Shown here: one piece after another, positions 1-9,666 of the stretch
Layout: every line of letters begins with the position of its first letter
Numbering within the stretch: the stretch's first letter is position 1
DNA from: Chromera velia
Lineage: Eukaryota; Sar; Chromeraceae
Direction: 5' to 3'
Length of the DNA: 64,000 nt
Assembly: GCA_018398765.1 (NCBI GenBank)
Contig: JAHBMJ010002304.1
Coordinates: 1 to 64,000 of the forward strand
Translations under genes and position numbers: made by a program
Notes under the pieces: generated by a model
The model's database searches: none
Told to the model about the DNA's origin: nothing
What the model saw: only the letters and a program-made list of their open reading frames with translations

Positions 1-128
1 CCCCCCCCCCCCCCCCCCCCCCTCGCGGGAAAAGCCGCGGAACTCTCCCCCCCCCCGGGAAAAAAGCCCGGGGTTAAGCGCCCCATCTGACGCACGCATA
101 GCGCCAGCCGTCACGCCAATCCCCCCAT
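1..128. repeat. C-homopolymer and GC-rich low-complexity start
   Basis: The window opens with a run of about 22 C followed by C-rich and G-rich blocks. No gene is seen. Similar C runs occur at 6060-6071 and 32629-32639, each ending in an undetermined base, so these are probably places where assembly was difficult. Confidence 0.7.
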
Positions 129-149
129 TTGGGCGGGATCTTTCCAAGG

Positions 150-302
150 CTTTTTTTTGGCGAAAGACAGCGTACATCTGACGTACGCACATTTGGTGCA
201 CATTCAGCCTTTCGGGGCCGGGTTTTTACCGAAAGACAGTGTGCACACACGTGGGCTGGGGTATTTTTGTTTTATAAGTGCCCCCAGCTTACCCCCAAGA
301 AG
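150..302 (+). repeat. Dispersed GC-rich repeat, copy A
   Basis: This segment reads closely like 6463-6590: both have a stretch around TTTCGGGGCCGGGTTTTT, then a CCGAAAGACAG block, then GTGGGCTGGGGTATTT. The two copies lie in the same orientation about 6.2 kb apart and flank the OTU and transposase-like genes. The + strand ORFs here are shadows of the repeat rather than genes. Confidence 0.75.
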
Positions 303-628
303 CCTTCCTATGACCCTATGGTCTGTCAATCAAACTCCGGGCTTTGGCAGCAAAGGCGCCAGGGCTTTGACGATAGAAAGCTCATTCTTTCTAGTATGCA
401 ATATCGTCAAGACTCTGGTGACAGAAAGCTAATTCTTTCTAGTATGGAATATACCTCCAGTCCATTATAGCTTAAAAATATTATAACCTAATTTAATCTA
501 GTTTAACCTAGTTTTAAAATATTTTAATATTCTCTTATAGTATCTGCTATACCCAACTTAAATATGTAAAATAACAAAAAAAAAATATTGATTTTAATCA
601 GTTTGAATCTATCAGTCTTAGTCAGTCT

Positions 629-1645
629 TCATTTAGGAATTCTAGATCCACGGACTCTGCGCGCAGCAGGGCGATAGTCATCATCATCATCATCAGACTC
701 TGTAGCCCCCCCTCCTTCGCTGCCACTATATTCGCTCGTCGCCCGGGCAAACAAAGTAGCCTTTGCTTTCGCCTTATTTTTTGCCTTAGCCTTTGCTTTT
801 GCTTTCGCTTTTCCTTTTGCTTGTGCTCTTTGTCCTCTTGCTTGACGCCTTTCATGCCGTCGAGCCTCCACCTCCACAGCTTCTTCAATCAATTGGCTAA
901 CATCTCCAGTTGCAGATTCAGCAGATGAATCAGAAGCTGCAGCAGGAGGTGCACTGGCGCAAACGATTGCATGCGCCGGTGCACCAACTTTTGACTTGAA
1001 GGGATACACATCAACCGCGGGCTTATACTCTGTCGTCAGGGCCCATAATTCTCTGCTTTCATTGAAAACTTCAAAGGCTAGAGCCCTTCGAACCTCGCTC
1101 AACTCTCCACCTGCATGAGCAGAAAGACGTCTTACTTTCAGCTCCTTCTTCATCTCTCTTTTTGTAAGAGCTTGCAGCCCCTGTCTCCGAACGTTTTCCT
1201 TTTGTCTGGCTGTCAGCTTTCTCCAAATTTTCAATGTTTGAAAGTAAAGTGAAAGAGGAAAAGAATCAATTTTCATGCCCTCCCCACCTGCATCTCTCTC
1301 AAGGCCAGTATATCGACCTTCTTCATTGAACAAGACACGGCAGCCAATGTCACACAGAGGAATCAAAGGGTACGAAGGAGTTCGAAGAAAGTTAGAGAAG
1401 AAGACTCCTCCCTCCCCTAAGGTCAAAAAGGATACAACTGCATAGGCATGGTCAATATCCTCCTTTGCAAGTGACTGATACATAAAGTACTTCCTTGTTG
1501 ATTCATTTGCACAAAACGTGAGTTGTTCAATACGCACAAACACACAAGACGCGGTGGCTTGCTCGAAAGAAGGAAGCACTCTGTCAGATCTGCCTTCCTC
1601 TCTTAGAGGCTCCCCATCAAAAGTGAAACGGAGAAGCTGATACAC
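629..1645 (-). CDS. Unrecognised ORF with KAKAKA-rich, acidic C-terminus
   Basis: This is a long open frame of about 338 codons. I do not recognise the family. The first 200 residues look like a folded, mixed-composition protein. The C-terminus has a repeated Lys-Ala tract (about ten KA units), then a run of six Asp, then an Arg-rich end, suggesting a nucleic-acid-binding or nuclear protein. The frame has no ATG at its upstream edge; a TAG lies just before the frame opens and an AG precedes the coding-like part, so it is probably a 3'-terminal exon. It may belong with the ORF at 1667-2344 or with the transposase-like ORF further upstream, but no join could be proved. Confidence 0.45.
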   Translation of the reverse strand: MYQLLRFTFDGEPLREEGRSDRVLPSFEQATASCVFVRIEQLTFCANESTRKYFMYQSLAKEDIDHAYAVVSFLTLGEGGVFFSNFLRTPSYPLIPLCDIGCRVLFNEEGRYTGLERDAGGEGMKIDSFPLSLYFQTLKIWRKLTARQKENVRRQGLQALTKREMKKELKVRRLSAHAGGELSEVRRALAFEVFNESRELWALTTEYKPAVDVYPFKSKVGAPAHAIVCASAPPAAASDSSAESATGDVSQLIEEAVEVEARRHERRQARGQRAQAKGKAKAKAKAKAKNKAKAKATLFARATSEYSGSEGGGATESDDDDDDYRPAARRVRGSRIPK

Positions 1646-1666
1646 ATCGCCCTTCTAGTATCCTTT

Positions 1667-2344
1667 TCAGGATGCATCATCTCGGTGAATCGCTGCCTGT
1701 CTGGTCGAGCCGCGAAAACGATGACGGCCTGCTGCCGCCGTGTCTTTCGACGTTGTTGGCATGACTTTATTTACTACAGCTTTTGCAATCGTTACAAGGT
1801 GCCTTCCATCATCCCCAAACATCTCATTTGTCGGGCTTGCTTTCGGCCCTTGCGCCCTCCGAGAGACGCACACAGGGACAGGTACAGAGTTATTCAAGGG
1901 ACAAGGAGTCACGAACTGAACAGACTCGCTCTCAGCGTCAGAAACTGATTCTGACTCACCTTCTTCTTCCGTTTCCAATCTCACATCTTGGACAAACAAT
2001 GCATCTTTCATCTCAAAGGTGTCTGAATCATCACACCCCGATCCAATGACCTCTAAGAGCTTGCCCCGATCAAAGCGTTCGACGGGTGGAATTGCAGGCA
2101 GTCCGTGCATTCCTAATTTCTCGAGCTCTCCTCTGAGATCTTCCATTTCTTCCTCCATCAATTTTTCAATCTCTTCATCCCCTTTCCACGGCTTACAGCA
2201 GATGGCACAAGAACAAAGGGTCCGCTTCTCCTTACTCCCGCCCCCAAGTGCCTCTTCAAGCCCCCCCATGTCTGCTGCAATGAAGTGATGGACTGCTTCT
2301 AAAAAGGACAGAATTGACTTCTCTGTCTGACCAGGGATGTACAT
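1667..2344 (-). CDS. Unrecognised acidic ORF with a CxxCC motif
   Basis: An open frame of 225 codons starting at an ATG. The N-terminal third contains CSCAICCKPW, a possible small metal-binding knuckle, followed by a Glu-rich predicted helix. The middle is acidic (EEEGESESVSDAESES) and the C-terminus is basic. No family is recognised. It sits on the same strand as the neighbouring unknown ORF 22 bp away in another frame, so the two may be exons of one gene or parts of one mobile element. Confidence 0.4.
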   Translation of the reverse strand: MYIPGQTEKSILSFLEAVHHFIAADMGGLEEALGGGSKEKRTLCSCAICCKPWKGDEEIEKLMEEEMEDLRGELEKLGMHGLPAIPPVERFDRGKLLEVIGSGCDDSDTFEMKDALFVQDVRLETEEEGESESVSDAESESVQFVTPCPLNNSVPVPVCVSRRAQGPKASPTNEMFGDDGRHLVTIAKAVVNKVMPTTSKDTAAAGRHRFRGSTRQAAIHRDDAS

Positions 2345-2860
2345 GCGAACTCAAGAAAACAGCTCTTCATAGCAAAGGTCTGTAAACGTCCGGGGGGTGA
2401 AGAAGTTGGAAGGAAAAAACTTCTTGAAATAAAAACACATCTGCAAAAATCCTTGAAGCGCCGCAAGCAAGTCGATCATTGTCTAGACTGTGAAGAAATG
2501 GACGCTTACTGGGAGACCTTCACATGCCAACCAAAAAAGATTCCAGCGCACAAAAAATAGAAGACGGAGAATGGCGCGCAAACGAACGGTGCGATCGATA
2601 CATTCTTTTGACATGAATGCAACATAAAAGCCTCAGAGCAAACCATACAAAAAAGCCGTCCCCTGCATCCCTTTTCTCCCCAGGAAAAAAAAAAAAGCCT
2701 CTACACGACAGCGTGCAGCCTTGAGGTCCATTGCGTCTGCAACCGACACGTGCGCTGCGCGGAGCGATAGCCCTTCTGGCTGCTCTAGCAGCAGCTTAAC
2801 GAAGTGTTGTCTCAACACAGGGAACTTCCCCACCACAACTGACCGACCCGATAAAAACGG
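2345..2860 (-). other. Gap with one possible minor exon
   Basis: The stretch holds a minus-strand open frame (2633-2836, 67 codons, including GKFPVLRQHFVKLLLEQPEG) that could be an exon of the transposase-like gene upstream, but nothing else supports it. The rest shows no clear gene or regulatory signal. Confidence 0.3.
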
Positions 2861-3616
2861 TTACAGCGTTGCGTTCTTGAAGACATGAACACATTCTGCC
2901 GACAGAAAACAGAAAAAATCGAGCGAAAAAGAATGGTGGAGGGAGAAGAGTGTACATGAAATATACTTATTTGTGAAAGGGTGAGTAGTGGGATTCAGAG
3001 AAGCTGCTGCGCCGTCCGACTCGTTCTCTTCTCTGCCGTCCCCTGTCTGAGCGTTCTCTGCCCCGTCGTTCTCCTCTCTGCCGCCCGTTGCTCTTTCCTC
3101 TCTAGCTGCCTCTCCCCCAGGGTTATCACGAAGCCCTTCTTGGAGCATTAGCTTTCGGTGCTGTGAAGCACCATCAAACCCACAAAGAGGTAGATGCTGA
3201 AATCCTCTCTCACGCAATTGTACACCAACTCCAAACACCCATGTATACAGATCGGAAGAAGTGTACTCAAGTGTGACAGGGAAAATCGCAGCAACGCGAT
3301 AAAACGCCTTAAAAGGAGCGACGAGGGGCACAACAACAACAACGAGGACGTAGGATGCAAACCCATGCTCCTCAATCAATGCGACTGCTTCATCTTCAGA
3401 AGTGAAAGTGAGGTGTGCTGTTGTTGCCAGGCCTAGCCCCCTCCTGCCCCTCTGATCAAAGTCCAGAGTTTCTGTCACTTTTGTCAAATCAAAGAAAAGA
3501 CCAAAAGGAAAATACGTTGGGGAGCACCCAATTGAAACAAAAAACTCAAAGAGGTCATCAAGCATTGCGGACCGAATGCCTACATCATAGGCAACGCGAG
3601 AGACATAATGCTGCAC
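2861..3616 (-). CDS. P-element/THAP9-like transposase fragment (putative)
   Basis: An open frame of about 250 codons. The part from FGLFFDLTKVTETLDFD through to CGFDGASQHRKLML resembles in order the RNase-H-like core of P-element/THAP9 transposases: a phenylalanine-Asp start motif, a short hydrophobic strand block (LVVVVVPLVAPFKAF matching the 'LVFMVRG..PFKqP' region), then a helix and a second Asp in a 'cDGassNr' motif. The two Asp would be catalytic. Downstream it turns into Glu/Gly/Asn-rich sequence with a possible donor near the FTNK codons at about 2970. No THAP zinc finger or terminal inverted repeats were found. Identification is from motif memory only; it could also be a domesticated or decayed gene. 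The frame overlaps the 3' end of the OTU gene in a different frame. Confidence 0.42.
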   Translation of the reverse strand: MQHYVSRVAYDVGIRSAMLDDLFEFFVSIGCSPTYFPFGLFFDLTKVTETLDFDQRGRRGLGLATTAHLTFTSEDEAVALIEEHGFASYVLVVVVVPLVAPFKAFYRVAAIFPVTLEYTSSDLYTWVFGVGVQLRERGFQHLPLCGFDGASQHRKLMLQEGLRDNPGGEAAREERATGGREENDGAENAQTGDGREENESDGAAASLNPTTHPFTNKYISCTLFSLHHSFSLDFFCFLSAECVHVFKNATL

Positions 3617-5528
3617 CTGACAGGGGGATATCCCCGTAAGCTCGGATCAGTTTTCACACAGGGCTTCAACAGGTTGTAGTGTTGCCCCATCCGCTCATAC
3701 CTTTCGTCCGGTCCCGGTAGCCTCTCAAGTCTTTGCAAGAAGACACTGTCTGCCGTGTCACACCCATAAGAGGAAGAGTGGACGCTGATGGCTTTGAAAG
3801 AAGGGGGGCTCTGTGGGGACACTGGGGGATTCCAGCGGAAATCGGCGATCGAGATCTGTTTTCCCACAATCTGCAGGGATAATTAAGGGTGGGGAGAAAG
3901 AAGACAGGGATAAACTTCACTTATAATACAATAATTCGAAGAGACACTGCAAGACATTGTGAGCAAAGCAAGAAGGAAAAGCCTGCTCTCCTGGTCCCAA
4001 AACCCTACTCACCTCTGCAATCTCAGACAACTCAACGGGGCCTCTGTAGTATTTCCGCCGGGTATCATTCAGCACCGCCAGGTAATGCTCAAAAGGAGAC
4101 TTCCCTTCTGCGGGGGATGGCCAGCCATTTGCTTCCGCTTGGGACTTCCAGAAAAGCTCCCCCGCCCCTTCGTCTACCCCTCGTCTCGGCCCCTTCAACT
4201 CTAAGCGCTTCTTCACTTCATCTCTCATGCTTTGCGCCGTGAACCTCCCCCCCGACAACTTTGCCCCCGCATGGAATAGACAGTCTCTATCCTGCATACA
4301 AAGACGGAGGGCGCAAAAAAGAACAGAATGAATGAGAGAACAGGTTGTAAGAGAAGTGGAGGGAAGTGGGGGAGAGAAGGATTGAGGTTGGCCGACCTTC
4401 GGCATCTCGTCTCTTGCCATGAATATAGTCTCGGGGGGGAGGTCATCCACTAACACCACTGCTCTGGATCCAGTGCCGTCTCCATCTGCCTCCTCTTCTT
4501 CTTCATCGTCGTCCTCTCCTATGAGGGAGTCGCCACCATGGCCCTCCACTCTCCGGATGGAAACCTCAGCCTGCAGAAACAAAGTTATCCACAGTCAGAC
4601 AGTGCATGTAAAGAGGTAGAAAACACAGGCGAAATGCAAACTGCAGCACGTCATGCACCCCTCATCCCCTCCCAGTGGCACCCGCTCCCACTGGCTCCCA
4701 CTGACTTCAAGCAAATTGGTGAACCACGCCTGGATGAGTTCCATATCCTTCTTCTCCTTCAAGCACTTCACAAGGCGGTCCACCTTCTCGTCATCTGTTA
4801 GGTCAGCTCTCTACATGAGGGCAGCAACATCCAACCGATTTCTGATCGGCCTTTCCGCTGTCTCCCCAGAGCTTTCTGGCTTGTTCGAGAAGATGAGGGG
4901 CTTGTTGGGCTTGTCGGGCTTGTAGGGCTTGTCGGGCTTGTCGGGCTTATCGGGTTTGTTGGGCTTCGGCTTCTTGGGGCTCCCTGCACTGCAAACAAAA
5001 CAAAGGAGACAAAGGCAATAGAAGAGTCAGATCCACAGTTATGCAGTCTGAGACAGTGCATGAAGAGAAGTGGAGAATACTGACCGCGGATGCAGTTCTT
5101 TGACATGCATGCATGCAGAACGATTGAGTCAGCCAGTGAAAAAGAAACGGACCCATCTAGTTGGCCATCAATCCCCGCGATGCTCCAGAAGGAGGACTCT
5201 CCTCCCGCGCAGAGGGGGGGGCAGTCCGTTTCCGAGACTGTGTGTAAGCCTCCTACACCGGGGGCGCCTTTTACTGAGGTTCCGCTTTCTGTGAGCCCCC
5301 TCCAAGCCGCTTCAAAAGAAAAGTCTTCAATTCGTCGGCCTGTCGAACATGTCGAAGCTTCAGAGCTTCAAATTCCTTTCGGGGTTCAAAGTACTTCTCA
5401 ATGTGCTCTGTGGACTCCACCCCCAACGTCTTCAGAAAGAACTCTGAAACTGACTCCGCAAAGGCCGCATCTTTAAGGAAGTCTGACACAGCGATTCGCA
5501 AACGAGCGTCAAAAGGCAGGCTGGACAT
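3580..5528 (-). CDS. OTU-type cysteine protease gene, with one in-frame TAG
   Basis: Five exons fit with matching phases: 5528-5275, 4988-4706, 4570-4397, 4291-4013, 3870-3580. The predicted product is 426 codons long. Residues about 85-140 carry a Lys-Pro-Asp repeat (KPDKPDKP), then an acidic stretch. Exon 4 opens with DRDCLFHAG, the OTU 'DGNCLF' catalytic motif (Asp 238, Cys 241), followed by MRDEVKKRL and YYRGPVELSEIAE, the standard OTU order. The last exon supplies GQHYNLL with the catalytic His (about 394). OTU proteins cleave ubiquitin-type conjugates. Codon 144 (4813-4811) is TAG in a frame that is otherwise coding on both sides; no intron can remove it in frame. This is either a pseudogene allele, an assembly error, or readthrough. 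The 3' end is uncertain because the transposase-like frame begins inside the last exon. Confidence 0.7.
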
Positions 5529-6667
5529 TTTGGGAAAAGAAAAGTATACAGACAGTGTTACAGTCAGATCGAATTTGCCAGCCTGCGAGTAGGTGCTGAC
5601 CATAGCAGACCGACATACAGTAACAAGCCAGAAGACCGAGACGTTTTTCAGATAGCTTTTACACCTTTGTGCATGTATGCATTAATACATACAACTGCAA
5701 AAGTCACATGCATGTGGGCTTTGGGGCGGCACGTACGGTCGGTCGGGCTTTGGCATGGCCGCGCCTTTGGTACGGTCGGGCTTTGGTATGGCCGCGCCTT
5801 TAGGCGCGAAGGCGCGGTCGGGCTTTGGCAGCCGGGCGCCTTCAGCGCCCGGGCTTTGACGGCCGCTCCGGATCAACCATAGAAAGCCTTCTTGGGGGTA
5901 CCCCAGCTTCGCTTTCCGGGGCTACAGACATCATGCAGACAGACTGATCGATCGCTATCTGACGCAAGCATGCAAGCTTACAAACGGCCCTAGAAAGCAA
6001 GAAAAATGAGAACTTCACGATTGACGCACGCCGGCCAGCCGACCGGGCAGTCGCACCGACCCCCCCCCCCNTGCGAGAAAAGTTGTAGGACCCCCCCTCC
6101 CCCAGGAAAAAAGCTTGGGGATGTAGCCTGTCGCTTTCCGGGGCCACTGACGCACGCATGCATGACGACGCAGGTTTATGCACGCTTTTCTGGACCATTT
6201 GGGGCGGGATCTTTCCGGGGCCTTTTTTTGTATTTGGCGCACATTCAGCCTTTCGGGGCCAGGTTTTTGCTGAAAGACAGCGTACACGCACGTGGGCTGG
6301 GGTATTTCTGTTTTGTAAGTGCCCCCCGCTTTGCTTTCCGGGGCCATGCATGCATGCATGCATGTGGGCTGGGGTATTTCTGTTTTTTAAGTGCCCCCCG
6401 CTTCGCTTTCCGGGGCCATTTCTATTTTCTAAGTGCCCCCCGCTTCGCTTTCCGGGGCCACCTGACACACGTACATTTGGTGCACATTCAGCCTTTCGGG
6501 GCCGGGTTTTTGCCGAAAGACAGCGTGCACGCACGTGGGCTGGGGTATTTCTGTTTTCTAAGTGCTCCCCGCTTCGCTTTCCGGGGCCATTCGATCACTG
6601 CATGGTAGCTTAATTCCTATAGCTATATCAGATCCTACGATCCTCTCATATCTTATCTGCATAAGCG
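5529..6667. repeat. GC-rich repeat cluster upstream of the OTU gene
   Basis: From about 5715 to 5880 a unit containing CGGTCGGGCTTTGG is repeated four times and mixed with short inverted GC blocks. From 6221 to 6600 a module with GGGCTGGGGTATTTCTGTTTT and TCGCTTTCCGGGGCC recurs at least four times, and two copies (6221-6345 and 6463-6590) also carry the TTTCGGGGCC...CCGAAAGACAG block seen near the window start. One undetermined base lies at 6071 in a C run. ORFs here are by-products of the repeat. Confidence 0.75.
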
Positions 6668-7006
6668 ATGTTTAAAGCTTTTTTTCTGGAAAATCTTGTC
6701 GCCTTCTCTCCCTCGCAATGCAGTCCTCGGGGGGGGGAAGGGGTTCAATCTATGAGGAGGCTCATCGAGATCATTTGTAGAGCAAAACTTGAGAATTTGA
6801 AAAGAGTAAACGAGACCGGAAATCCTTTCCAGACATTCGTGAACAATACAGATCCCCAGTTCGAGATCAAAGTGTTTCTTGGTCTAAATCCTAAACTTTT
6901 CCGTCAGCATTTTTCTTCCACTTTGATCTATGCATTGCACAATCCTTTCGTTCGCGAGTATCTTGGCTTTTCAACTCTGCATGGCTCCCGGCCAAAGGAG
7001 GATTGA
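6668..7006 (+). CDS. Unrecognised short ORF
   Basis: An ATG-started open frame of 112 codons with normal mixed composition (for example VNNTDPQFEIKVFLGLNPKL), unlike the repeat shadows around it. No family recognised. It lies upstream of other fragments of an uncharacterised + strand gene family and could be its first or a middle exon. No partner exon was joined. Confidence 0.33.
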   Translation: MFKAFFLENLVAFSPSQCSPRGGEGVQSMRRLIEIICRAKLENLKRVNETGNPFQTFVNNTDPQFEIKVFLGLNPKLFRQHFSSTLIYALHNPFVREYLGFSTLHGSRPKED

Positions 7007-7419
7007 AAGAGACCGATTCCTGCAAGATCTCTGAGACATGCAGGTAAGAGGAATGGCAAAGGGACCTGGCAGTAGTCACTTACTCCTCTTTTTTCCCATT
7101 AAATTTCATTTGCATGTGCACCCCGTTCCCTAAGCTAGAGACCTTTCACTTGCTGCACCTGTGTGCTTCTTCATGTGATTTTTTGAGCTGGGGCGTTCAT
7201 TCTCCTACAGCTATTCTCTTAGTACTAGCGTGCCCCGCAAAGCCTTTTTATTTCAGAGTGGCGTTCTTTTTCAGAAGGACTCCACTCAATGGAGAAGACA
7301 GTCGCATGTAGGAGCGTTTAGCATTTGCTTGAAATCGCCTTCGTCTCTCCTCTGATCTAGAATACCTTCTTTGCTTTTCACACCCAATGCCGCTGTATGC
7401 CACTTTCTCCCAGAGGCCC

Positions 7420-7600
7420 TGCCAACTATCTTTGAAATTTTTTCTTCATGCCTGTGTATGATTTTTCTTGTTGCTGCTCAGATTGGCTCAGACGGCACCT
7501 TCCTTTTCTTTTAGTCATACGTTGCAGCGGTGCAGCTCGGTCCGTCTCATGCTGAACTTGTCTGTTCCCTCTGTCTCATGGCTGATTGGTTGCAGCTAGT
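7420..7600 (+). repeat. Degenerate copy of terminal-exon module
   Basis: This segment matches 15831-15975 over more than 100 bp (a CTGCTCAGATTGGCTCAGACG core, then GTCATAC, GCAGCGGTG, and TCTCATGCTGAACTTGTCT). At the downstream copy this is the intron end and start of a probable terminal exon; here the coding part soon diverges. It marks an older duplication of the same unknown gene. Confidence 0.6.
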
Positions 7601-9360
7601 TGGACTCCCCTTCAGATGCTAGAGAGACTTCTGGGGCTTTCCTTGTGAGGAGAGGGGGAATTCTGATTAACGTGAGTCGTTTCGATCGTCTTCTTTTGTC
7701 TCCTTGCTTTCACTCACATTCATAACAGAATCTCTCACTCTAGTTGAGAGGTGTCTCTTTTTAACATCTCTTTCTGCGCGGTCTGACTGCCGCTCTAAGG
7801 AAATGCCTTTTGGAGGGCCTCTCCGCATTTCTTCCTCTGACTCATGATTTTGGCTTGTTTTGGCTTAGCGTCTGCTACCGCTCTGAACCGTCCCGTTTTA
7901 GATTGGAGAATCATTTTCTTTTTTTCAAACCTCCTTCCTCTTGTTACTTTCTCCTGCCCCTACGGTAACCGTAACGCCTGCCTTTCTCTGATCCCGCTCT
8001 TCTGTTTCAATTTCCGTTCATGTCAACTTGATCTCCCTTCCTCCCTTCATTTCTTTTCGTTAAAAAATTCGTTCTTTTCTTCTTTTTTTCGTTCGTTCGC
8101 GCTTTTTTGTTCTTTCTGCTTTTTGTTTTGCTCTTGTTATCACTTTTTTCCCTCCCTCCCACTCCTCCTTCCTTCCTCCCCTCTGTTGCTGCCAAGATCT
8201 TCTTGTATGCCTCTCTGCATGTCTGTATGTCTCTTGTGCATGTGAAAAAGCAGGAAGACAACTGACTTGATTCCATTCTCTTGCAGCACTTTTTCTTTGA
8301 CGAGAAGAAACTAAGTGCAGAAGCCGATTGGATTGTCGGACGGGTTCAGTCCATTCCACTGCCTCACTGTGTGACCTGCCGTATCCTTTGCAGATTTGGA
8401 ATGGTCCTCATCTCCTTCTGCCTTTCACTTGGAGTAAAACTGTCCGTAATTGTCTAATCTTTTATCCCAATGCCCAATAAATGGTGAGGAAGTGCACCTC
8501 TCTGCGTACTCCTCTCGCCCAGCTCCTTGCCGTTTACGTGAGAAATGCTGCAGGTCCCCCCCAAAGTTAACAAGCAGAGGAAGAGAGCGTACGCGGCAGC
8601 TGCGGCTGAAGAAAGAGTGGTTAGGACACATTGAAAGCAGGTCTCACATATGCTTGACAGCCAAGACTTTCAATAGTGCATACGCTCCAGCGATGTTTCC
8701 CTTCTTGGCTGCTTCGGCATCGCATGCATATGTGCTCTCTCCCTAGCTAGCTGTATGTCTGCTTGCACATATTGGAGTGGTTGTCGTCTTTCGTGGTCAA
8801 ATTAGACGGCACAATCAATTCATGTCAATGCAGAGAAAGGCACAGGAAGAGGCACTTATAAGAACAAGACATGGGGAGGTGAATAGGACAAATGATGAGG
8901 CACTGAAACGAGAAATAAAGAAGCTCCTGGAAAGGATCGAGATGGCAGATCAATAAGCTTTCAAGCCGAAAAACCATGTGTTGTCGTGCATTTCTAACAA
9001 CCAGCAACGCCTTTTATATGAGAAGTCTAATTAGGGCATGTGAGGGTGCTGAATGGTAACCGTTGCACTTCCTTTTCTGCCTTGCTTCTCTTTCTCCACC
9101 GTCCCTTGCTTTCTCTGTTCCTTCCCTCCTCGTCTCGAAATTTCTTTTAACAAATTTGTCTGCCTGCCTGCCTGCCTGCCTGCCAGCTTGTACGTCTGCA
9201 AAGGTGTGTCTATCTGTCTGTCTGTCTGCCTGCGATTTCGGGCCCCGTGCCAACTTTGTCTGAGGCGTTATAATGTTTCTTTGTCTTGCTTTCTCTCTTT
9301 CTTCCTTCTTTCCTTCCTTCCTTCCTTCCTTCCTTCTTTCCTTCCTTCTTTCCTTCCTTC

Positions 9361-9392
<32 letters not shown>

Positions 9393-9660
9393 TTTCCTTT
9401 TGTCTCTCGTATTCATGAAGAGAAGGAAGGAAAGAAATTCTGTAGTCTGTCTCCAAGATAGAAATGGTCGGCACCTTGGACTACGGATCCAGCATATATT
9501 GGAGTAGGGGGCTGTGTGTAGGCGTCTGTGAGGAAGTATGCAGGAGACTATGTGTGTGCGACCATGAATGTGCTGTTTCTTTGTACAAATGCTAGGCCAG
9601 TTTGACTGTGTACGGTAACTTGAACAAATTGGAATGATCTTGTGCACGCAAGCTGCCCCT
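7600..9660. other. Non-coding stretch with microsatellites
   Basis: Apart from the repeat at 8060-8290, I see no supportable gene. It holds CCTG/TCTG repeats at about 9160-9230 and a (TTCC)n/(TTTC)n tract at 9275-9410; the Phe/Ser-rich ORFs on these tracts are artefacts. Confidence 0.5.
8060..8290. repeat. Dispersed pyrimidine-rich repeat, copy 1
   Basis: A TTCGTTCGTTCGCGC ... CTCTGTTGCTGCCAAGATCT segment that recurs at 12060-12290 in the same orientation, including the trailing TTCCATTCTCTTGCAGC block. It may be an intron of duplicated paralogues. No gene is seen on it. Confidence 0.6.
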
Positions 9661-9666
9661 TTCTGA

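Noticed and set aside
4798-5106. Minus ORF rich in Pro-Thr-Ser repeats (SPTSPT)
   Set aside because: A shifted frame of the Lys-Pro-Asp repeat exon; only the KPD frame matches the splice phase of the OTU gene.
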